Positions 26,301 through 35,642 of a stretch of 64,000 nt of DNA are shown one piece after another. Source of the stretch: Streptomyces shenzhenensis (GTDB lineage: Bacteria > Actinomycetota > Actinomycetes > Streptomycetales > Streptomycetaceae); contig NZ_JAJONF010000025.1 of assembly GCF_021462265.1 (NCBI RefSeq), positions 80,501-144,500 on the forward strand, written 5' to 3'. Every line of letters starts with the position of its first letter. Positions within the stretch are counted from its first letter, which is position 1. Position numbers and translations under genes: made by a program. Under the pieces are notes generated by a model, which was given only the letters and a program-made list of their open reading frames with translations, was not told where the DNA came from and ran no database searches.

Positions 26301-26768
26301 ATGAGGGGACCGAAGACCGTGAAAGTGGCCGTACGCCATGTAAGCGGTGATGTCGGACGGCGCAGGACGCGGGCCGTCACCTGGGCCGCCCGCGACTTCC
26401 GGCTGGTCCGGCCGGCCGAGGGCCGGGACCGGGTCGAGCTGGAGTGTCCGGTCTGTGCGGTGTCCGTCCTCGCGGAGGTCAGCGATCACGCGCGCACCCG
26501 GCGGGTGCGCAACGCCTGGGCGGCCGCGTCGGTCGTCTCGCTCCTGGTGTCCGTCGTCGCCCTCGGCTACGCCGTCCACGAGGGCGGCGGTGTCCTGCCC
26601 GGCGGGCAGTCCCCGCTGGTCCTCTTCCCGGCCGGGGTGATCGTCGCCGTCGCCGGGCTCGTCATGACAGCCACGGCATGGGCGCGTGGCCGCCGCCACA
26701 TCGGCGTCACCCTCCTCGACGCTCCGGGGCCCCGCCGCGGCCACCGGATCGTGGCGGTGCGCGGCTGA
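26301..26768 (+). CDS. Hypothetical membrane protein
   Basis: A 155-residue protein of unknown function. A basic N-terminal region contains a possible single CPVC cysteine pair (LECPVCAVSV). Two hydrophobic segments follow (about 78-98 and 110-132), then a basic C-terminus. ATG 26301. No family recognised. Confidence 0.7.
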   Translation: MRGPKTVKVAVRHVSGDVGRRRTRAVTWAARDFRLVRPAEGRDRVELECPVCAVSVLAEVSDHARTRRVRNAWAAASVVSLLVSVVALGYAVHEGGGVLPGGQSPLVLFPAGVIVAVAGLVMTATAWARGRRHIGVTLLDAPGPRRGHRIVAVRG

Positions 26769-26774
26769 GGGCCG

Positions 26775-27773
26775 TCAGTGCCGGGCGAACTGGACCCCGG
26801 TCCGCTGCACCACGTCCGGGCGCACGGCGAGGGCCGGCACGGTGAGCTGCTGGCCGTAGATGTCGGTGAGGCGGATCTCGCCGCCGCATCCGGTGCCCTG
26901 CTCGGAGAGGAAGTAGTTGTACCCGGTGCGGGTCAGCGCCAGCCAGCCGCCGCTCGTGCGGACCTCCAGGCGGGCCAGCGGGTTGCGGTGGCCGATCGCC
27001 TGGACGCCGCACCAGTACCGGGAGGAACCGGTCTTGTAGCGGATCGAGACGGTGTCGGAGGTGGCCGGGCTCAGCAGGCGCCAGGTGATCGCGATCCGGC
27101 CCGCCGACAGCGGCGCCAGCTTCGCGAACGCCTGGTGGCTCAGGTCGAGTTGGCCGGCCGCGCAGGGTGCCGGGCACTCGTTGGTGATGCGTACGGTGAT
27201 GGACGTACCGCTCGCCGCGCGCACGGAGACGTACGCGCCGCAGGCCTTCGCCGTCTCGTAGTCCGCGGTGTTCATCGCCGCGGTCATCACGTCGGAGGTC
27301 GGGCCGTAGGAGCAGGCCCCGTCGCCGTTGCCGACGTCGTAGGAGGTGGCGACCCCCTGGTAGGTGGTGCCGGGGCGGATCCGGCCGGCCGCGGGGGCCG
27401 TGGTGGTGGCGGAGGACGCGCGGGCCGTGCCGCCTGCCGGGCGCCTGGCCGGGGTGGTGGCCGGGGCCGCGGACGGGGTGCTGGTCCGCCTGCTCGCCGC
27501 CGGGGTCGGTGCGGCCGTGGTGGACGGCTTCGGCGACGGGTCCTTCGGGGTTGCCGCCGTGCTCGTCGCGGTGTGTGACGCGGACCCGGACACCGCCCGG
27601 TCCTGTCCGGTGGCACCGGCCGCGGCGCCGGGGCGGAAGGCCACGGCCAGGGTCACGACCAGGGCGGCGGCGGCGACGGCGGCCACCGCGGCCAACGGGC
27701 CGCGCACCGGGCGCCAGTCGAAGTCCCGGTCCGGCTTCGGCCGCGGGCGGCGGCGGGGTGAGGAGGAGGCCAC
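26775..27773 (-). CDS. Expansin-like (double-psi beta-barrel) secreted or membrane-anchored protein
   Basis: A 332-residue protein. A hydrophobic anchor at about residues 25-48 is followed by a long Ser/Thr/Ala/Pro linker (about 55-140). A barwin/expansin barrel comes next (GVATSYDVGNGDGACSYG, then GQLDLSHQAFAKLAPLSAG with the conserved Asp), and then a C-terminal beta domain. Bacterial expansins bind and loosen cell-wall or plant polysaccharides without hydrolysis. GTG 27773 is used, with AAGGAT about 8 bp upstream. Confidence 0.85.
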   Translation of the reverse strand: MASSSPRRRPRPKPDRDFDWRPVRGPLAAVAAVAAAALVVTLAVAFRPGAAAGATGQDRAVSGSASHTATSTAATPKDPSPKPSTTAAPTPAASRRTSTPSAAPATTPARRPAGGTARASSATTTAPAAGRIRPGTTYQGVATSYDVGNGDGACSYGPTSDVMTAAMNTADYETAKACGAYVSVRAASGTSITVRITNECPAPCAAGQLDLSHQAFAKLAPLSAGRIAITWRLLSPATSDTVSIRYKTGSSRYWCGVQAIGHRNPLARLEVRTSGGWLALTRTGYNYFLSEQGTGCGGEIRLTDIYGQQLTVPALAVRPDVVQRTGVQFARH

Positions 27774-27876
27774 GGAGGGATCCTTACGCGATTCGGCGGT
27801 GCGTGTCCTTCGAACATCGAAGCTTCCGGTACAGCAGTGGCCGCCGGGGCCGGAAAAGGTTGCCGCCGCGGCGTAA

Positions 27877-28104
27877 GAGTCTGCCGCCGCCCGATGCGGG
27901 GCCTCACCCCCGCCCCAGTACCACCGTCCCCGACGAGCAGAACCAGCCGCCCGTCCCCGACGCCACCCCCAGCTCCGGGCGCCCCCGTCCGCCCGCCGAG
28001 TCTGCCGCCGCCCGATGCGGGGCCTCACCCCCGCCCCAGTACCACCGTCCCCGACGAGCAGAACCAGCCGCCCGTCCCCGACGCCACCCCCAGCTCCGGC
28101 AGTG
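27877..28104. repeat. Tandem duplication of the 3' end of the thiolase-like gene
   Basis: A segment of about 106 bp at 27877 recurs at 27998 with a 121-bp offset and almost no change. The downstream copy holds the real C-terminal codons and stop (28025-28027) of the thiolase-like gene; the other copy repeats the same codons and stop beyond it. Confidence 0.85.
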
Positions 28105-29194
28105 CCCCGTCCGCCTGCCGCACCTGCCGCCGCCCGGCCTCGCCGCGCAGCTGCCGTACCGCCTCCACGAGCAGGAACAGTCCCCGCATCCCGGGGTGCT
28201 GGGCCGACAGGCCGCCCCCGTCGGTGTTCACCGGGAGCTCGCCGCCCTCGACCAGCAGCCGCCCCTTCTCCACGAACGCCCCGCCCTCACCCTTCGCGCA
28301 GAAGCCCAGGTCCTCCAGGGTGACGAGGGTCATGTAGGTGAAGGCGTCGTAGATCTCCGCGAAGTCGATGTCACCGGCGGTGACTCCGGCCCGGCGGAAG
28401 GCCAGTTCGCCGCTCACCGCCGCCGGGGACACCGTGAAGTCCTCCCACTCCGACATCGTGGCGTGGGAGAGGCACTCACCCGTGCCGAGGACCCACACCG
28501 GGGCGGTCCGGCAGTCCTGTACGTACTCCTCGGCCGCCAGCAGCACGGCCGCGCCGCCGTCCGAGCGGACGCAGCAGTGCAGTTTGGTGAAGGGGTCGGC
28601 GATCATCGGGCCGGACAGGACCTCGTCGACCGTGACGGGGGTGCGGAACATCGCGTCCGGGTTCAGCGCCGCGTTGGCCCGTGCCTGGACCGCGACCTGT
28701 GCCAACTGCTCGATCGTGGTGCCGTGTTCGATCATGTGGCGGCGGGCGGCCATCGCGTACTTGGCGATCAGGGTGTGGCCGTAGGGGACCTCGAACTGCA
28801 GGGGGCCGCGGGCACCGAAGGACAGGTTCCCGGTGCGCCGCCCCGTCCGGATGTCGGCGCGGGCCGTCGAGCCGTAGACCAGCAGGACCGCGTTGGCGTG
28901 GCCGGCGGCTATCGCGTCCGCCGCGTGGGCCGCCATGACCTCCCAGGTGGAGCCGCCGACGGAGGTGGAGTCGGCCCAGGTGGGGCGCAGGCCCAGGTAC
29001 TCGGCCACCTCCACCGGGGCGAGGGTGCCGAGGCCCGCCGAGGCGAAGCCGTCCACCACCTCCCGGGCGAGGCCCGCGTCGGCCAGCGCGCGGCGGGCCG
29101 CCTGGGCGTGCAGGGCGTAGGGGGTGGCGTCGTCCACCCGGCCGCAGTCGGAGAGGGCCACGCCGACCACGGCGACCTTGCGGGGTCCAGTCAT
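28025..29194 (-). CDS. Thiolase-like protein (SCP2/lipid-transfer type)
   Basis: A 389-residue thiolase-fold protein of the Ltp type. The segment where true thiolases carry the nucleophilic Cys reads TSVGGSTWEVMAAHAADAI, without Cys. The C-terminal half has FAEIYDAFTYMTLVTLEDLGFC and PVNTDGGGLSAQHPGM. Cys-less Ltp proteins in steroid pathways act as retro-aldolases together with DUF35 partners, and this is the likely class (inference). ATG 29194. Divergent from the dehydrogenase at 29294, with two CTGACG operators between. Confidence 0.9.
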   Translation of the reverse strand: MTGPRKVAVVGVALSDCGRVDDATPYALHAQAARRALADAGLAREVVDGFASAGLGTLAPVEVAEYLGLRPTWADSTSVGGSTWEVMAAHAADAIAAGHANAVLLVYGSTARADIRTGRRTGNLSFGARGPLQFEVPYGHTLIAKYAMAARRHMIEHGTTIEQLAQVAVQARANAALNPDAMFRTPVTVDEVLSGPMIADPFTKLHCCVRSDGGAAVLLAAEEYVQDCRTAPVWVLGTGECLSHATMSEWEDFTVSPAAVSGELAFRRAGVTAGDIDFAEIYDAFTYMTLVTLEDLGFCAKGEGGAFVEKGRLLVEGGELPVNTDGGGLSAQHPGMRGLFLLVEAVRQLRGEAGRRQVRQADGALPELGVASGTGGWFCSSGTVVLGRG

Positions 29195-29198
29195 AAAT

Positions 29199-29274
29199 CT
29201 GACGGTACATCAGATACCCTGCACTCCGCCCCTGTGCATCTGTGTCCGGCGCCCCTAGCATGACGGACCGTCAG
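29199..29274. promoter_or_regulatory. Two CTGACG-type operators between divergent genes
   Basis: CTGACGGTACATCAG (29199-29213) starts 5 bp from the thiolase-like start. ATGACGGACCGTCAG (29260-29274) lies 20 bp before the dehydrogenase start. Site starts are 61 bp apart, the widest spacing among the pairs, so each promoter may have its own site. Confidence 0.72.
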
Positions 29275-29293
29275 ATCGTCAGGAGGTCCGGTC

Positions 29294-30514
29294 ATGGACG
29301 CCCGCTTCACCGACGAGCAGGACGAGATCCGGCGCGCCCTGCGTGAACTGCTCCACAAACGCTGCCGTCCGGAGGACGTGCGGGCCGCCGTCGACAGGGC
29401 GGAGGGGTACGACCCCGGCCTGTGGACGGCCCTCGGCGAGCAGCTGGGCCTGCCCGGCCTCGCCCTTCCCGAGACGTACGGCGGCGCCGGCTGCACGCGC
29501 ACCGAAGCCGCCCTCGCCGCGGAGGAACTGGGGCGGGCCCTCGCTCCCACCCCGTTCCTCGCCACCGCCGTGCTCGCCGCCCCGCTGCTGCTCGCCCTCG
29601 GCACCGACGCCCAGCGGGCCGAACTGCTCCCGAGGATCGCCGACGGCCGCCTCACCGCCGCCCTCGCCGTCCCCGGCACCAGCCTCGCCGCCGCCCTCGC
29701 GCTCACCGGCCCGGCCGGCGCCGACTGGGCCGGCGGCGGGCGGGCCGGGGGCGTGCAGGCGTGGCGCACGGCGGGCGGCTGGCGGCTGTACGGACAGGCC
29801 GACCAGGTGCTCGACGGGCACAGCGCCGGACTGCTCCTGGTCCCCGCGCACACCGGGGGGTACGCCCGCTCGCGCGTCCTGCTCTTCCTGGTGGCGGGGG
29901 ACGCCGCCGGGGTGGTACGGACCCGGCGCACCAGCCTGGACCCCACCCGCGGCCAGGCGTGCGTGCAACTGCGCGATGTGCAGGCCGAGCTGCTCGGCTC
30001 CGACGAGGACACCGACGTCCAGGCCGCCCTCGCCGGCCTCGGCGACTTCGTGGCCGCCGTGCTCGCGGCCGAGGCCGTGGGCGCCGCCGACCGGGCGCTG
30101 GAGCGGACCGTGGAGTACGTGAAGCAGCGGGAGCAGTTCGGGCGGCCGATCGGGTCGTTCCAGGCGGTCAAGCACCGGCTGGCCGACGTGTACGTGGCGG
30201 TACGGGCGGCCCGGTCGGCGGCCTACTACGCGGCCTGGGCGACCGGCCGCGCATCAGGTGGCGCGGCGCGGAACGCCGCTGGGGAAGAGCGGGTCGGCGG
30301 GCTGGCGCTCGCCCAGGCGCTGGAGGCGCTGCGGACCGCCGCGGGCGAGGGCATCCAGTTGCACGGCGGGATCGGTTTCACCTGGGAGCACGAGGCGCAT
30401 CTGTACTTCAAGCGGGCAGCCGGGGACGAGCTGCTGTTCGGGCCGGGGCACCGGCTGCGCGGGCACGCGGCGGAAGCGGCCGGACTGTTCGCGGGACAGG
30501 AGGTGGCGGTGTGA
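29294..30514 (+). CDS. Acyl-CoA dehydrogenase
   Basis: A 406-residue FadE protein. The N-terminal domain (FTDEQDEIRRALRELL, GLALPETYGGAGCTRTEAALAAEELG) and the C-terminal domain (YVKQREQFGRPIGSFQAVKHRLAD, IQLHGGIGFTWEHEAHLYFKRA) are both complete. The middle domain is less conserved. ATG 29294 follows AGGAGGTC. Its stop overlaps the start of the F420-type protein (GTGTGA), so they are co-translated. Confidence 0.93.
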   Translation: MDARFTDEQDEIRRALRELLHKRCRPEDVRAAVDRAEGYDPGLWTALGEQLGLPGLALPETYGGAGCTRTEAALAAEELGRALAPTPFLATAVLAAPLLLALGTDAQRAELLPRIADGRLTAALAVPGTSLAAALALTGPAGADWAGGGRAGGVQAWRTAGGWRLYGQADQVLDGHSAGLLLVPAHTGGYARSRVLLFLVAGDAAGVVRTRRTSLDPTRGQACVQLRDVQAELLGSDEDTDVQAALAGLGDFVAAVLAAEAVGAADRALERTVEYVKQREQFGRPIGSFQAVKHRLADVYVAVRAARSAAYYAAWATGRASGGAARNAAGEERVGGLALAQALEALRTAAGEGIQLHGGIGFTWEHEAHLYFKRAAGDELLFGPGHRLRGHAAEAAGLFAGQEVAV

Positions 30515-30981
30515 TCGGCAGGCGGCTGGTGCAGAAGGTCTCAGCGACCAGGGGGTTCGCCAAGGTGGCCCCGCACGTGGTCCCGGCCATGGACCGGGCC
30601 GTGCACCGGCTCAGCCGCGGCCGGGTGCTGCTCAGCGCCCAGATGCTGCCCGGGGTGATCCTCACCTCCACCGGCGCGCGCAGCGGACGGCCCCGCCGGA
30701 CGCCGCTGGCGTGCATGCCCGAGGGTGACGGCTGGTTCCTCGTCGGATCCAACTTCGGGCGCACCGGCCATCCCGCCTGGACGTACAACCTCCTCACGCA
30801 TCCCGCCGCCGAGATCAGCTGGAAGGGGCAGGACATCCCGGTCACCGCCCGGCTGCTGGAGGGAGCGGAGCGGGCGGAGGCCTGGCGGCGGCTGCTGGAG
30901 TTCTGGCCGCCGTACGCCGCGTACCAGGAGCGGGTGGACCGGGAGATCCGGATCTTCCGCCTCACGCGCGGCACCTCATAG
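30511..30981 (+). CDS. Nitroreductase/deazaflavin (F420)-dependent family protein
   Basis: A 156-residue split-barrel protein of the mycobacterial Ddn family. The characteristic segments GVILTSTGARSGRPRRTPLAC, FLVGSNFGRTGHPAWTYNLLTHP and PYAAYQERVDREIRIFRL are present. It probably binds F420 and reduces a conjugated or quinone-like group. The GTG start overlaps the dehydrogenase stop, placing it in the catabolic regulon. LLM-type (also F420-linked) enzymes elsewhere in the regulon fit a need for F420. Confidence 0.88.
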   Translation: MIGRRLVQKVSATRGFAKVAPHVVPAMDRAVHRLSRGRVLLSAQMLPGVILTSTGARSGRPRRTPLACMPEGDGWFLVGSNFGRTGHPAWTYNLLTHPAAEISWKGQDIPVTARLLEGAERAEAWRRLLEFWPPYAAYQERVDREIRIFRLTRGTS

Positions 30982-31079
30982 CGCGTCCTGCGCGAGCGAC
31001 AGCCCGTCCGATGCCCACCATCGCCGCCCCGAGGCGCGACTGACCCCGCGGACCGCCACCGGTCGGGCCACCAGGATGC

Positions 31080-31200
31080 GGTGGGCCGGGGAAGGGCGGC
31101 GGTCAGGCAGGCGGTGGTGGAGCCGGTGGTGGAGGGGGCAGGGCATGGTCGTGCGGGGGTGGTGGGCCGGGGAAGGGCGGCGATCAGGCAGGCGGAGGTG
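31080..31200 (+). repeat. Direct repeat in intergenic region
   Basis: A segment of about 40 bp starting GTGGGCCGGGGAAGGGCGGC at 31081 recurs at 31162 (81-bp offset) with a few changes. The 500-bp gap 30982-31486 contains no other feature except the hairpin at 31426. Confidence 0.6.
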
Positions 31201-31425
31201 GAACAGGGGCGTGTGGAAGGGGCCGGACAGGGGTGTCCGGACGCGCAGCGGTTCTTCGGTGAACCCGGCTGCCTGCTGCGGCGGTCACCGTCGGCCTCGT
31301 CGGCTTCCTGCGGCTCTGCGGCTCTGCGGCGAACGGTCCGCGACCCTGCAGGGCGTGCGGCGCCCGGCCTCGGCGCTGGTGATGAGGCGCGTGGTCCGCG
31401 ACCGGCCGCTGCCCGTGTAGGACGA

Positions 31426-31463
31426 CAGGCGGTGGTCCACCGCTGTGTGTGAACCACCGCCTG
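31426..31463 (-). terminator. Hairpin after the TetR gene
   Basis: CAGGCGGTGGT (31426-31436) pairs perfectly with ACCACCGCCTG (31453-31463), an 11-bp stem with a 16-nt loop. It starts 24 bp past the TetR stop on the minus strand. Confidence 0.6.
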
Positions 31464-31486
31464 CCAGACAGGACCCAGGGCGCGGG

Positions 31487-32134
31487 CTACTTCGTGGGCT
31501 TCTTCCCGGTCACGCCCAGATGCACCAAAAGCGCCAGGTTCGGCTTGAGTTCGGCCTGCTTCACGCCCCAGGTCTGGAATCCCTTCTGGTGCGCGGCGAC
31601 CGCCGCGAGCATCGCGACCAGCGAACCGGCCACGGCCGCCGGGTTCACGTCCTTGTCGACCCTGCCCTTGGCCTGCAACTCCGTGATGGAGTCGGTCAGG
31701 GAGTTGTTCACCGAGTTCAGGATCTTCATACGGATCTTGTAGAACCGTTTGTCCCCCTCGGCCGCCCCGAGGTCGACCACGCGCAGGATCGCGTCGTTCC
31801 TGCGCCAGAACTCCAGGAAACCGTCCACGAGTTCCTGCGCGGTCGCCCAGCCGGCCTTGCCGACCCAGGAGCGCCCCGCCAGCAGCTCGGTCAACTGGCC
31901 GCCCTCGGCGGCCATTTGCTCGGCGATCTCCAGGACGGCGCCTTCGACGTCCGGGAAGTACTGATAGAAGGTCGCGGGCGAAGTCCCCGCCTTCCGGGCG
32001 ACATCGATGACCTTGACGTCCCGGTAAGGGGAGGAGCTGAGCATCTCGCTGAGGCAGTCGAGCAGCTTCTGCCGGGTCGCCTGCCCACGTCGGCCGGCCA
32101 CGCGGCCGTCGACGGTACGCACTTGTCCTGTCAT
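31487..32134 (-). CDS. TetR-family regulator, candidate controller of the CTGACG regulon
   Basis: A 215-residue TetR protein. The helix-turn-helix spans about residues 41-61 (VIDVARKAGTSPATFYQYF). The C-terminal ligand domain is all-helical. It lies centrally among the nine operator-bearing loci, next to the 29-31 kb catabolic operon. Its own start codon is overlapped by a partial operator, CTGTCATGCCGTCAG (32128-32142), with one perfect half. TetR dimers with acyl-CoA ligands (KstR, KstR2 type) govern comparable pathways. Assignment as the regulon's repressor is inference. Confidence 0.9.
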   Translation of the reverse strand: MTGQVRTVDGRVAGRRGQATRQKLLDCLSEMLSSSPYRDVKVIDVARKAGTSPATFYQYFPDVEGAVLEIAEQMAAEGGQLTELLAGRSWVGKAGWATAQELVDGFLEFWRRNDAILRVVDLGAAEGDKRFYKIRMKILNSVNNSLTDSITELQAKGRVDKDVNPAAVAGSLVAMLAAVAAHQKGFQTWGVKQAELKPNLALLVHLGVTGKKPTK

Positions 32135-32302
32135 GCCGTCAGCTTACCGAGGGGTGATCGGAGCGCGATTCGGCCGACTGCAAATGGGGTGCACGGGGGT
32201 ACGGAGCGGCCGCACGGCGGCGAAGCGGAAGGGAAAGCGCCGGTCACTCCGGGTGGGTGCGGCTGGTCTGCGCGGTGCGGGCCGGGCGGTTACTTTGACG
32301 AC

Positions 32303-33034
32303 ATGGCCGAAAACAGGGCATCCGGATACCCCGAGGGCGTCCCGTGCTGGGTGGACGCGCAGCTCCCCGACGTGGAGGCGGGCAAGCGGTTCTACGGCGG
32401 GCTCTTCGGGTGGACCTTCGAGGACGCCGACGGACCCGCGGGAGCGGCGGTGTGGGCCCGCCTCGGCGGCGCGGCCGTCGCCAGGCTGGCGCGGAAGCGG
32501 GACGGCCGGATGCCCACCGTCTGGACGGTGTACTTCGCGACCCCGGACGCCCGGGACCTCGCCCGCCGGATCGTCGCCGCCGGCGGGCAGATCGTGAACG
32601 ACCCCGTCCCCGTCCGCGACCTCGGCACCGCCGCGCTGGCCGCCGACCCCACCGGCGCCGTCTTCGGCCTCTGGCAGGCCGCGAGCCACGTCGGCTTCGG
32701 CGTCCGGCACGCGCCCGGCGCCTTCGCCTGGGCGCAGCTCTACACCAGCGACACCGACGCGGCCAACGCCTTCTACGGCCGCCTCTTCACCGACGCCCTC
32801 TTCGGCGCCGGCGCCGAACCGGACTTCGGCCGCGCCCCCGTGACCGAGGTGTTCGCGGCCGGGATGCCGTCCCAGTTCGTCGTCCACTTCCGCACCGGGG
32901 ACGTGACGGCGGCGGTCGGGGCCGTGCAGCAGCTGGGCGGCCGGGTCCAGGCGCCGCCCTTCGAGACGTCGTACGGAAGAGTCGCCGTCGTGACCGACAA
33001 TCAAGGGGCGTCCTTCGCGCTGCTGGAACGCTGA
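32303..33034 (+). CDS. kbpA: VOC-domain protein, probable AfsK-binding inhibitor KbpA
   Basis: A 243-residue protein with two glyoxalase/VOC modules: the first from CWVDAQLPDVEAGKRFYGGLFGW, the second from FAWAQLYTSDTDAANAFYGRLF. In S. coelicolor the gene directly upstream of afsK encodes KbpA (about 250 residues), which binds AfsK and inhibits its autophosphorylation. Position immediately before afsK, size and orientation agree. Metal ligands for a glyoxalase reaction are not evident. The name rests on recalled synteny and was not checked by alignment. Confidence 0.8.
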   Translation: MAENRASGYPEGVPCWVDAQLPDVEAGKRFYGGLFGWTFEDADGPAGAAVWARLGGAAVARLARKRDGRMPTVWTVYFATPDARDLARRIVAAGGQIVNDPVPVRDLGTAALAADPTGAVFGLWQAASHVGFGVRHAPGAFAWAQLYTSDTDAANAFYGRLFTDALFGAGAEPDFGRAPVTEVFAAGMPSQFVVHFRTGDVTAAVGAVQQLGGRVQAPPFETSYGRVAVVTDNQGASFALLER

Positions 33035-33242
33035 GGCCGGAAAAACCGGAAAAACGCGACTCTGAGCGGGTAAATGTCTGACTTTGTCATGAGACACCCC
33101 GATTGGTCACCGGGTTCGCAACCTGCGCCCGGGCCAGGAAGAATCGGGGTGCGTGCCGCCATGGCGGTGCGGTGGTGAGACGCTGCACGGGGTCGCGTAC
33201 ATATGTGGGTGGACGAGGCCCGTACGGGGAGGTGGCAGGCAA

Positions 33243-35591
33243 GTGGTGGATCAGCTGACGCAGCACGATCCGCGGCGGATCGGGCCGTTCGAGGTGCTGG
33301 GACGGCTGGGGGCCGGCGGCATGGGGCTGGTCTATCTGGCACGCTCGGCGTCCGGCCGGCGCGTGGCGATCAAGACCGTCCGGACCGAGCTCGCCGAGGA
33401 CCAGCTGTTCCGGGTCCGCTTCACGCGCGAGGTGGAGGCGGCCCGCGCGGTCTCCGGCTTCTACACGGCGGCCGTCGTCGACGCCGACCCGCGCGCCGCC
33501 GTGCCGTGGCTGGCGACCGCCTACGTGCCGGCGCCCTCCCTCGAAGAGATAGTGAACGACTGCGGCCCGCTCCCGGCCCAGGCGGTCCGCTGGCTCGCGG
33601 CGGGCGTCGCCGAGGCGCTCCAGTCGATCCACGGCGCCGGACTCGTCCACCGTGACCTCAAGCCCTCCAACGTCCTCGTCGTCGAGGACGGCCCCCGGGT
33701 CATCGACTTCGGAATCGCCTCCGGTGTCTCGAACACCCGGCTGACGATGACGAACGTCGCGGTCGGCACGCCCGCCTACATGTCGCCGGAGCAGGCGAAG
33801 GACTCCCGGTCCGTGACCGGCGCGAGCGACGTCTTCTCCCTCGGCTCCATGCTCGTCTTCGCCGCCACCGGCCACCCGCCCTTCCACGGCGCCAACCCGG
33901 TCGAGACCGTCTTCATGCTGCTGCGCGAGGGCCCGGACCTCGAAGGCCTCCCGGACGAACTGCGCCCCCTCATCGAGTCCTGCATGCAGATGGAGGCCGC
34001 CGCCCGCCCCAACCCGGCCGACCTCCAGGCCCAGCTCGCCCCCCACCTGTTCGGCTCCGGCTCCGACGACAGCGGTACGGCGTCCGCCTGGCTGCCCGAG
34101 AAGGCGGTCGGGCTGATCGAGTCCCGCCGCGGTGGCCGCCCGGCCGTGAAACCCTCCGCCGCCCCGTCCGGCCCCCGCGGCGGCGGCCGCCCCGCGGTCC
34201 CCCCGCCGCCCTCCTACGACCCCGCGCCCCCGGTCCCGGCCCCGGTCCCCGCCGGCGCCCCCGACGCCGGCCCGATCCGCCTCGCCGGCGCCCAGGTGCC
34301 GATCGGCCCCGGCCCGCGCGTCGCCGACGCCCGCGCCGCCGCCGTGAAGGCGCCTCCGCCCGAGGCCGGCCTGGTGGCCAGCTGGTCGCGCCCGCACCCC
34401 GGCGTCAACGGCGCCGACCCCGCCGTACCGCCGGTCCCCGCCCTGCCCCCGGAGACGGCGTCCGGCTGGCGGCCCTGGCGGTTCCGGATGTCCAACGACG
34501 TCTGGGGCACCCCGGCCGTCGACGGCGACCTCGTCTACGTCACCTCCTTCGAGGTGCACGCCCTCGACGTGGCCACCGGCCGCCGCCGCTTCAAGACGCG
34601 CGACGTCGCCTGGTCCATGGCGGTCGCGGACGGCCGTATCCACGCCTCCGACGGCCCCACCCTGTTCGCCGTGGAGGCCCGCGAGGGCGGCGACCTGTGG
34701 CGGCTGTCCACCGACGCCTGGGTGTACGCCCTCAAGGCCGACCGCGGCACCCTCGTCACCGGCACCCGGGGCGGCGGCGTCCAGGCCTGGGAGGCGTCCA
34801 CCGGGCGGAAGCTCTGGGAACTGTCGGGTGCCCAGACCGACTTCGAGGTCCCCGAGTCCGGCCCCGCCCTGCACGACGGCACGGTCTACGTCTGGCAGGA
34901 CGCGAGACTGCGCGCCCTCGACGCCCGCACCGGCGACGAACGGTGGTCCTACCCCATCGGCGACGCGGCCTCCTGCGGCGGCGTCCCGGTCCGCCTCACC
35001 CACGCCGACGACGGCTTCGTGTACGCCTCCGCGGGCACCCGCGTCATCGCCCTCGACACCGCGACCGGGCGCGTGCGCTGGCACTTCGAGGCCCCGGCCG
35101 TCTTCCTCTCCCCGCCCGCCTTCGTCCCCGGCCCCGCCGTCACCGGCGGCGGCATCTACCTCGCCGACTACCTCGGCACCGTCTACGCCCTCGACGCCAC
35201 CGACGGCCGCGACCGCTGGCGCATCGCGACGGAGGCCCGCGCCTCCATCGAGCCGGTGCTCGTCGCCGCCGGCCACGTCCACGTCGGCAGCGGCAAGGGG
35301 CTCTACACCCTGGACGCGGTCACCGGCACACCCAAGTGGCGCTTCCAGGCGGGCGGCGACGTGGTGGGCGCCCCGGCGGTGGCCGAGGGCCGCATCCACT
35401 TCGGTTCGACGGACCACCTGCTGTACACCCTGAAGGCCGACGACGGCCGCCTGCGCTGGAAGCTGGCGACGGGCGGGGAGATCACCGGGTCGCCGCTGGT
35501 GCGCGACGGGGTGGTGTACGCGTGCAGCAAGGACCGGTGCGTTTATGCCTTGGACGCCGAGAAGGGCACCGGTACGGCACGGACCGCGTGA
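33243..35591 (+). CDS. afsK: Serine/threonine protein kinase AfsK
   Basis: A 782-residue kinase with a C-terminal PQQ-like beta-propeller. The kinase domain has a Gly loop LGAGGMG (22-28), Lys44, HRD with Asp137 and DFG at 155-157, and the activation segment VGTPAYMSPEQAKDSRS. A Pro/Ala-rich linker (about 290-410) leads to propeller repeats (LVYVTSFEVHALDVATGRRRF and similar). No transmembrane helix is seen. AfsK autophosphorylates, phosphorylates AfsR and, in hyphal tips, DivIVA. GTG 33243 follows GGAGG at suitable spacing. The inhibitor KbpA candidate is directly upstream and afsR is 8 kb away. Confidence 0.93.
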   Translation: MVDQLTQHDPRRIGPFEVLGRLGAGGMGLVYLARSASGRRVAIKTVRTELAEDQLFRVRFTREVEAARAVSGFYTAAVVDADPRAAVPWLATAYVPAPSLEEIVNDCGPLPAQAVRWLAAGVAEALQSIHGAGLVHRDLKPSNVLVVEDGPRVIDFGIASGVSNTRLTMTNVAVGTPAYMSPEQAKDSRSVTGASDVFSLGSMLVFAATGHPPFHGANPVETVFMLLREGPDLEGLPDELRPLIESCMQMEAAARPNPADLQAQLAPHLFGSGSDDSGTASAWLPEKAVGLIESRRGGRPAVKPSAAPSGPRGGGRPAVPPPPSYDPAPPVPAPVPAGAPDAGPIRLAGAQVPIGPGPRVADARAAAVKAPPPEAGLVASWSRPHPGVNGADPAVPPVPALPPETASGWRPWRFRMSNDVWGTPAVDGDLVYVTSFEVHALDVATGRRRFKTRDVAWSMAVADGRIHASDGPTLFAVEAREGGDLWRLSTDAWVYALKADRGTLVTGTRGGGVQAWEASTGRKLWELSGAQTDFEVPESGPALHDGTVYVWQDARLRALDARTGDERWSYPIGDAASCGGVPVRLTHADDGFVYASAGTRVIALDTATGRVRWHFEAPAVFLSPPAFVPGPAVTGGGIYLADYLGTVYALDATDGRDRWRIATEARASIEPVLVAAGHVHVGSGKGLYTLDAVTGTPKWRFQAGGDVVGAPAVAEGRIHFGSTDHLLYTLKADDGRLRWKLATGGEITGSPLVRDGVVYACSKDRCVYALDAEKGTGTARTA

Positions 35592-35642
35592 GCGCCGTGA
35601 GGGCGCGCGCCGCAGGGCCCCCGCAGGTCCGTCGTGGCTTGT

